Origin: Hydractinia symbiolongicarpus | Lineage: Eukaryota > Cnidaria > Hydrozoa > Anthoathecata > Hydractiniidae | Reading direction: 5' to 3' | Length of the DNA stretch: 64,000 bases | NCBI RefSeq assembly: GCF_029227915.1 | Contig: NC_079885.1 | Span: 24,243,001-24,307,000, forward strand | In this document: positions 57,944 to 64,000 of the stretch, piece after piece | Layout: the number at the start of each line of letters is the position of its first letter | Numbering within the stretch: the first letter of the stretch is position 1 | Position numbers and translations under genes: made by a program | The notes under the pieces: model-generated | What the model saw: only the letters and a program-made list of their open reading frames with translations | What the model was told of the DNA's origin: nothing | Database searches by the model: none

Positions 57944-59374
57944 ATGTTTTGTAGAAAATGTTGGAGATACCCTATAAAGGCCTGGAATGTTCGATTCCTA
58001 TCTACAAGAAAAAAAGTGGAAACAAACCAAAGACTCCTTCCTAAAAATGAAACTGGAGATGCTTATTTTAAGGAATTTATGAAATTGTTAAAATCCCAAA
58101 GAGAATTACCTTTTATTTATTCTTCAAAAAAGACCAATGTGAAAACTATCACCCTGCCTTTTGTTAGTCAAATGGGTAAGAGTTTTCATTCACTTGGGGT
58201 AAATATAGAACTAACTCATAGGCTATATATGCAGGGGATAACAGAACCTACATTAGTTCAAACAGCCAGTTTACCCTTACTGTTAAAAGGTCGCAAAGCC
58301 ATTATTGAGTCCGCAACTGGTAGTGGAAAGACACTGGCTTTTCTTTTACCAATTTTGCAAAATATTGGCAAGAAGCCTTGTAGCAATATCATCATTGTTC
58401 CAACAAGAGAATTGGCATCACAAATTTACAAAGAGGCTTTAAAGTATGTTTCAGATCAAAGTTTAGTGTCGAGACATTGCAGTGGCATTAACATCGAACA
58501 TGAAAAAAAGTTAATCCATGCTTTACGTGACAGCAAGCTCTTGATTGGTACACCAAAGAAGTTACTGGAGATTGTTGAGGAAAACATTGGTCATTTTCGC
58601 AATGTTAAATGCGCAGTTGTTGATGAAGTTGACAAACTTTTACCATTTAAGTCCCTTCATGGCAAAGCACAAAAGAATCGTCTCAATAAAACAAAACCAA
58701 CAGAAAAGCTGCTAGCAATACTGACTCATTTTAGACCTTCTATGCAAATAATTGCTACATCAGCTACAATATCTTGGCAACTTGTTCAAGAATTGCAAGA
58801 TCTTGGATTGACAAAAAGTTGTGAAGTTATCCAGCTTAACCCGCTTGATTATAAACATGGTAAAATACCAGAAAATATAAGTCATTTCTTTTCAATTGCA
58901 CCTGAAGAAGAGGATAATTCACTACTGAAATATTGTTCACGATTATTTACACATGCAAAAGTTAGTTCAGCTCTTGTGTTTATTGCTAGAAGCAAATCTG
59001 TTGAAATGGCAGTTGAAGAATTTAAATCTATGGGATACACTGCCTCAGCTTTGTACAAAGAGTTACTAATGCCAGCCCCCAACAGTTTTGAAAATTTTCT
59101 GCAAAATTTTAAAAATGGTAATATACAAATTGTTGTTGCAACAGAAGAGACAGTACGTGGTTTAGACTTTCCTTTTGTAAAACATGTTTATTTAACGTAT
59201 ATTCCATACAGTGTTGAGAGTTATGTACATGTAGCAGGAAGGGCTGGGCGACTTGGACAAAATGGCGTTGTAACTACAATTATCGCACCATCTAGTGCAA
59301 AAAGTGATAAAAAGAAATTAAAGAAATATTATTCACTTGTGGGTGTAAAAGGAAGACTAATTCAATTTAAATAG
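57944..59374 (+). CDS. DEAD-box RNA helicase, probably mitochondrial
   Basis: ATP-dependent RNA helicase, 476 residues in one exon. The N-terminus (MFCRKCWRYPIKAWNVRFLS) is basic and Arg-rich, as in mitochondrial presequences. Motifs: Q motif GITEPTLVQ (98-106), I ATGSGKT (124-130), Ia PTRELA (153-158), Ib GTPKK (202-206), II DEVD (227-230) in place of DEAD, III SAT (272-274), V ATEETVRGLDF, VI HVAGRAGR (about 429-436) in place of HRxGRxGR. Motifs needed for ATP binding are present; the altered motif VI loses its first Arg. It may be related to the mitoribosome-assembly helicase DDX28, but I cannot assign an ortholog. First of three intronless plus-strand genes; PIGK starts 448 bp downstream, with a poly(A) signal at 59748. 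Confidence 0.93.
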   Translation: MFCRKCWRYPIKAWNVRFLSTRKKVETNQRLLPKNETGDAYFKEFMKLLKSQRELPFIYSSKKTNVKTITLPFVSQMGKSFHSLGVNIELTHRLYMQGITEPTLVQTASLPLLLKGRKAIIESATGSGKTLAFLLPILQNIGKKPCSNIIIVPTRELASQIYKEALKYVSDQSLVSRHCSGINIEHEKKLIHALRDSKLLIGTPKKLLEIVEENIGHFRNVKCAVVDEVDKLLPFKSLHGKAQKNRLNKTKPTEKLLAILTHFRPSMQIIATSATISWQLVQELQDLGLTKSCEVIQLNPLDYKHGKIPENISHFFSIAPEEEDNSLLKYCSRLFTHAKVSSALVFIARSKSVEMAVEEFKSMGYTASALYKELLMPAPNSFENFLQNFKNGNIQIVVATEETVRGLDFPFVKHVYLTYIPYSVESYVHVAGRAGRLGQNGVVTTIIAPSSAKSDKKKLKKYYSLVGVKGRLIQFK

Positions 59375-59747
59375 GCTTTACTGTAATCTTTTTTGTCAGT
59401 TTTTTAATATTGCTTTCACTATATAAACCTTATTTTTCTTCATTTTTTTTAACTTTATAACTGCTAGAAATTATTGGCAGTGTTGGATAAACGATTCATT
59501 CAGATTATAAGAAATCATTGCATACAGACTGGTAGATAAAAAAAAATTGTACGTTTTTGTGCTAAATTTTATATAGATAGACAATTCAATTTTGAATTTT
59601 TAAAATACAAATATTTTATAGTGAATAACTTGTTGACCAACGCAAAACCGACATCATTCCTGCTTGAAAAAATAAGACAAAAAATCCACACTGTTTAGCA
59701 ACACTTTTTTATTTCTTAATTTTTTAATTTTTTGGTTTCAATTGTGA

Positions 59748-59753
59748 AATAAA
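59748..59753 (+). terminator. Poly(A) signal between the helicase gene and PIGK
   Basis: AATAAA 374 bases after the helicase stop and about 60 bases before the TTCTTTGTTTTTTAG acceptor at 59815 that precedes the PIGK start. This is the order expected between co-transcribed, trans-spliced genes. Confidence 0.5.
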
Positions 59754-59822
59754 ATTTTGGTCATTCTAAGAAAAAAATCAATATAGTAACCGTGATCATT
59801 TTCTTTGTTTTTTAGGCCGAAA

Positions 59823-60818
59823 ATGAAGTTGTTCATAGTTTTTTCTTTAATTCAGTTGTTCTCCATTGGACTTGCAAAGATTACACGCGGCAATCACACA
59901 AACAATTGGGCTGTTTTAGTATGCACATCAAGGTATTGGTTTAATTATCGTCATATTGCAAATGCCTTATCGATATATCGAAGTATTAAAAGATTGGGCA
60001 TACCTGACAGTCATATTATTTTAATGATTGCAGATGAAATGCCATGCAATCCACGAAATCCAAGACCAGCTACAGTGTTTAATAATGCTAACCAGCACAT
60101 CAATGTTTATGGTGATGATATAGAAGTGGATTATAAAGGTTATGAGGTCACTGCTGAAAATTTAGTGCGAGTTTTGACAGGCCGTGTACAAAAAAATGTA
60201 CCACGGTCTAAACAGCTACTATCGGATGAAACAAGTAATATTTTGGTTTATTTGACAGGACATGGTGGTGATGGATTTATTAAATTTCAGGAAGCTGAAG
60301 AAATAACAAATATAGAGTTAGCAGATGTGTTTGAACAGATGTGGCAAAAAGGACGATATAATGAAATACTACTGCTGGCTGATACATGCCAAGCCGCATC
60401 TCTACACCAGAAGTGTTATTCACCTAACATTTTAGCTGCAGCAAGTAGCAGAGTTGGGGAAGACTCTCTTTCTCACCATGATGATCCGACACTGGGTGTC
60501 CCTGTTATTGATCGATGGACTTATTACATTTTACAGTTTCTTGAAAGCGTACATCCAGGAAGTCGCAAGACAATGGAAGAATTTTTTGATGAAACAAGTA
60601 ATTATAACTTGGTTCGTTCACAACCAGTTGTGCGCAAGGACTTATTTCACCGATCTTTAAGCGAGACATTACTTACAGATTTTTTCGGAAGTATTCGCTC
60701 TGTTGAAATCACTAAAATTAATATTACACATAACAACGCAAATATTAAGGCACCACTTTCTGCAACTACAAAGCGTAAAAGTACTAAAAAATTGTCATAT
60801 GTATCTCAAATGCCTTAA
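59823..60818 (+). CDS. PIGK: GPI-anchor transamidase catalytic subunit PIGK (GPI8)
   Basis: C13-family cysteine protease of the ER transamidase that swaps a C-terminal signal for a GPI anchor. 331 residues in one exon. Signal peptide MKLFIVFSLIQLFSIGLA, then NNWAVLVCTSRYWFNYRH, catalytic His147 in YLTGHGGDGF and catalytic Cys189 in LLADTCQA, and FFGSIRSVEI near the end. The start is the ATG at 59823: an acceptor AG at 59814-59815 makes the longer frame intronic, and its first codon is not ATG. The C-terminus ends in a basic Lys/Thr-rich stretch and lacks the transmembrane helix of the 395-residue human protein. It may be anchored through its partners, as in species with short forms, or a further exon may exist; none was found. 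Confidence 0.97.
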   Translation: MKLFIVFSLIQLFSIGLAKITRGNHTNNWAVLVCTSRYWFNYRHIANALSIYRSIKRLGIPDSHIILMIADEMPCNPRNPRPATVFNNANQHINVYGDDIEVDYKGYEVTAENLVRVLTGRVQKNVPRSKQLLSDETSNILVYLTGHGGDGFIKFQEAEEITNIELADVFEQMWQKGRYNEILLLADTCQAASLHQKCYSPNILAAASSRVGEDSLSHHDDPTLGVPVIDRWTYYILQFLESVHPGSRKTMEEFFDETSNYNLVRSQPVVRKDLFHRSLSETLLTDFFGSIRSVEITKINITHNNANIKAPLSATTKRKSTKKLSYVSQMP

Positions 60819-61942
60819 TGCTTTTAAGGAAAGAATTTTTGTATGATAATGTGTTAGTTAATTTAAGCATTTTTATTACAATTTTGTCTAGTAATTAGTT
60901 GTCTCCATAGGAAATCAGCATATTAATCAGCATATGATATTAAGTGAAGCAATGTTCCATGTGGCATTTTGTTCTGTGTATTAAGAGGAAGTTACAAAAG
61001 TTGAAGTTCAAATCCTTCACATCAAGAGACATTTATAATCTCAGACCCTTTTTAGTAACAATCATATCCCCTAGTTTTTTCAAGAGTTTAATTCTTTATT
61101 GTCAAAGGATCTGCTGTTTTGAGGACCTGTGTTGTATGAACGCTTCTTAAAAATATACATACTGTGCTAATGCAAATAATTCTAATGAAAATCTTTTAGT
61201 GTAATGTGTGGGTGTGTTTTTTAACCCACAATTCTTGTCAGCATTATTAAGACAACAGCTGTTTCTCAAGAATTATTCTGTTTTTTTACACCATAAAATG
61301 TTCAATATGCTGAAAACCGAAATTTTTTTTTTTTTGCAGATGCTGTGGATATCACAGCCCTTAAAATTAGTGTTGGCACTGCCGACGTAATTGCCAACGT
61401 AAAATACGAAGAAACCATAGTTGCATCGGCAAAAAAATTGCCGACATAATTTTGTTGTGAAATTTTGAAATAACAATAACTTTGATTTTGTTTAAGCTAT
61501 TCCCACTCATTGCGACTACAAAATAATTACATTCCATTTTGTAGTAAGTTAAGCCATTATCACTAACTAAAATTACTCAGGCTACTGAAATACTGTGGTA
61601 CCATTCGATTCATAATAATAATCGAAAAATTGTATATCGTATTGAAAAGAAGTCCAGGAGTTCTTTATCCCACACGACACAGCAAGCAATAAGGCAGCCC
61701 TGCCCTCAGTTTTGTTAGGAGAGATGTTCTGCGAAGACTGTAACAATTGAGTCTCCTGTACAGTTTTGCTTCATGTTAAACATTAACCAGAATTGTAGTT
61801 ATTTGTGGTTGCAGAAATATTTCCAAGTAAAACCAATCACCAGCAGTATGTCGGATAATTTGTCTGAGAAATTTTTACATACAAAGCATTAAATAAAAGT
61901 AATGCTTTTGTTTTTGTTTAGAAATGAAAACAAAACACAAAG
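60819..61942. other. Spacer between PIGK and MFSD5
   Basis: AT-rich. At 61341-61449 a TTTTTTTTGCAG is followed by a 36-codon open frame (DAVDITALKISVGTADVIAN..) of unknown meaning; it contains TTGGCACTGCCGAC and TTGCCAACG motifs and may be a repeat. The 3' end carries the poly(A)-signal hairpin at 61883-61908 and the acceptor at 61920-61921. Confidence 0.45.
61883..61908 (+). terminator. Hairpin presenting a poly(A) signal
   Basis: AAAGCATTA, loop AATAAAAG, TAATGCTTT: a perfect 9-bp stem whose loop contains AATAAA. It is followed at once by a T-rich tract and an AG acceptor (61920-61921), 21 bases before the MFSD5 ATG. Confidence 0.6.
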
Positions 61943-63262
61943 ATGCTGATCATTGCATACTTTGTGTTTGTGGTACTATTCATTCTTGGTTTTGGACTTG
62001 GTTTTAAATCATGGAAGGGAAAGAAAGAAGAAATAGTTGTTAACAATCCAGCATTCATAGAATTTCAAAGTAAATATTTCAGAGTATATTTTTTAGCGCT
62101 GCTGGCTGAGTGGCTGCAGGGACCTTATTTATTTAAACTATACAGTGATTACAGTTTTGTTGACCCTTACATTGGTATCATATATGTTTGTGGTTTTGTT
62201 TCCAGTATTCTGTTTGGTACTTATACTGGTGTAATAGCTGATAAATGGGGCAGAAAGAAGATATGTGTTTTATTTACGATTTTGTATTCAATTTGCTGCT
62301 TAACAAAAATTTCAAGTAACTTTACAATATTGTGTGTTGGGAGGATACTTGGCGGTGTATCTACGAGTTTACTGTTCTCTGCATTTGATGCTTGGTATAT
62401 GTATGAGCATACACAAACATACCAATTTCCATCGGAATGGCTAGATGTAACTTTCTCGAAGGCAACTTTCTATAACAGTGTTATTGCTATTTCTGCTGGA
62501 TTAATTGCAAATATGTTATCTGAGTGGATGGGGTTCGGTGCCGTTGCTCCATTTCTGCTTGCAATTCCGTTTTTAGTCATTGCTGGAATTCTTATACAGG
62601 TTACATGGACAGAGAATCATGGTAAATCTGGTCATGCTTGTAGAGGATGTTTTGAAAGTCTACGCTCCATTGTCTTGAATAAATCTATTTTTCTCATTGG
62701 GGCAGTACAGGCCATGTTTGAAAGTGTGATGTATATTTTTGTGTTTTTATGGACACCTGTTTTATTACCAGCAAACCCACCACTAGGTATTGTATTTTCA
62801 AGTTTTATGTGTGCAATTTGGATTGGTGGTAGCATATTTGAATATTTGCTGAAAAGAAACATTAAATCTACTACTATTATTTCCGGTGTCGTTTATGGCG
62901 TTATGTTTGCAAATTTTTTAGCCTCACTCGCAAGTGCAAACCATCCTCGTACATCATTCTTTTTATTTTTGATTACCGAATTATTATGTGGCATATATTT
63001 TCCTGCTATGGGAAGACTGAGATCGAAAATTCTCCCTGCAGCACAACATTCAGCCATCATGAATTGGTTTAGAGTACCATTGAACACTATAGCAAGTGTT
63101 GTTTTATTGGTACTACACGACAGCCATAGTAATGTGGGAATTTCCCATATGTTTACCTTGTGTGCTTGTTTACTGCTGTGTGGTGGAGTGTGTTCCATTT
63201 TGTTACACCAGTCAATGAACTCGGAAGACGTACTTCAAAAAGAAAACAGTCCTGAAGTCTGA
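61943..63262 (+). CDS. MFSD5: MFSD5, major facilitator (molybdate-anion transporter family)
   Basis: Membrane transporter of the MFS, reported in animals to mediate molybdate uptake. 439 residues in one exon, close to the usual 450. About 12 hydrophobic segments; conserved blocks YFLALLAEWLQGPYLFKLY, the MFS loop DKWGRKK, GRILGGVSTSLLFSAFDAWY, QAMFESVMYIFVFLWTPVL, ELLCGIYFPAMGRLR and NWFRVPLNTIASVVLLVLHD match MFSD5 closely. An upstream out-of-frame ATG at 61923, two bases after the splice acceptor, would open a short uORF overlapping the start, which could damp translation. Third of the intronless tandem genes. Confidence 0.96.
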   Translation: MLIIAYFVFVVLFILGFGLGFKSWKGKKEEIVVNNPAFIEFQSKYFRVYFLALLAEWLQGPYLFKLYSDYSFVDPYIGIIYVCGFVSSILFGTYTGVIADKWGRKKICVLFTILYSICCLTKISSNFTILCVGRILGGVSTSLLFSAFDAWYMYEHTQTYQFPSEWLDVTFSKATFYNSVIAISAGLIANMLSEWMGFGAVAPFLLAIPFLVIAGILIQVTWTENHGKSGHACRGCFESLRSIVLNKSIFLIGAVQAMFESVMYIFVFLWTPVLLPANPPLGIVFSSFMCAIWIGGSIFEYLLKRNIKSTTIISGVVYGVMFANFLASLASANHPRTSFFLFLITELLCGIYFPAMGRLRSKILPAAQHSAIMNWFRVPLNTIASVVLLVLHDSHSNVGISHMFTLCACLLLCGGVCSILLHQSMNSEDVLQKENSPEV

Positions 63263-64000
63263 AATATTTTGTAATTGGTGCAGAATTGCAATATGCTTTA
63301 CAAGTTGTGTATTCTTTAATCATTTTTTTTTTCAAATTTTACAAATTTATCTTCTTTATTTTATTTTATTATATTGTATTGTTTTTTTTTTAAAAAAAAT
63401 GTAGACGTTTTTCCTTTAATAAATTAGAGATTGCAGAACTTTTTAGTGAAGCTGTGCGTTAAATAATAAGAGTAAAAATTATTACCGTACTTCAGCTTTA
63501 AAGGTTGATAGTCAAACTGCATACGTACTGTCCATAAAGGCCTACTCTTTTATAAAGGTAAAATATACTTTACGAATCTCCCTTTTTATTGTGTACTAAT
63601 GTCAAACTAGTTATTGCCGCATTTTTTGAAATTTTGGTTCATTTTGCGTACACATTTGCGTATCATTGTGATATCTACTTATTTATAACTTTCTTTATAA
63701 TATTCAGTATATTATTAATATAGAGATTCTAACTTAAGGCCCTGTTTTAATGATAAACTATTCACCAGACTATTTTACAAAGTTACTAAAAATATATTGC
63801 TTATAGAATGGTTGATTTATCTTGTACTATATCGAAATATGATACCCAAATTTATCTATACCAATATTTATAAGTAATCCAAACTTGAATTTGAATTTTT
63901 ATGTGATTACATGATTGTTGTTATCTCATCTTGTTATCTAGCTAAACCTAACTTTGGTTGGACCAAAAAAGACTAACAAAACACTTTTTTTGAAGTTTCC
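63263..64000. other. 3' flank of MFSD5
   Basis: Contains T-runs and an AATAAA at 63418-63423, about 155 bases after the stop, the likely poly(A) signal. Nothing further was recognised up to the window end. Confidence 0.5.

Overview
The window is nuclear DNA of an animal. The genes carry introns with GT/AG ends, the noncoding DNA is strongly AT-rich, and the gene set (ELMO, ADAM17-type sheddases, TENT4, mitoribosomal mL38, PIGK, MFSD5, beta-tubulin) is metazoan. A cnidarian, perhaps a hydrozoan, fits best. The support is inferential: a palindromic repeat ending in CAACCTCG..CGAGGTTG that I associate from memory with cnidarian genomes, and 3' splice acceptors placed just before many start codons, as expected where spliced-leader trans-splicing occurs.

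Layout. 1-10067: the last 18 exons of an ELMO gene (+). 13353-14957: a four-exon beta-tubulin (+). 16856-19643: a seven-exon MRPL38 (-) with a 22-bp minisatellite in an intron. 20822-30512: an ADAM17-like cluster on the minus strand, with two intact two-exon genes and a decayed third copy whose catalytic Glu codon is a stop. 31430-32215: a 3' fragment of a LINE. 32248-37750: a tRNA-derived SINE split by a 5115-bp DNA transposon at 32569-37683. That transposon has a 9-bp target duplication, inverted 115-bp satellite arrays and a broken spliced cargo gene. 38484-46395: a ten-exon TENT4 non-canonical poly(A) polymerase (+) with repeats in its introns. 47500-54060: a nest of mobile elements, including a MULE-type element with a ZSWIM-like transposase gene, a palindrome array, a 106-bp MITE, a 129-bp satellite and an integrase-like relic. 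55938-56285: a second copy of the SINE. 57944-63262: three intronless genes in a row (DEAD-box helicase, PIGK, MFSD5), each with a splice acceptor just before its start codon and with poly(A) signals between them, an operon-like arrangement.

The genes serve separate housekeeping or signalling roles: Rac activation, microtubules, mitochondrial translation, ectodomain shedding, RNA tailing, GPI anchoring and transport. They do not form one pathway. The most unusual content is the 5.1-kb gene-carrying transposon, the diverged ADAM17 pair with its pseudogene, and the operon-like trio. Exon coordinates were read by eye from splice sites and phase and could be off by a base or two.
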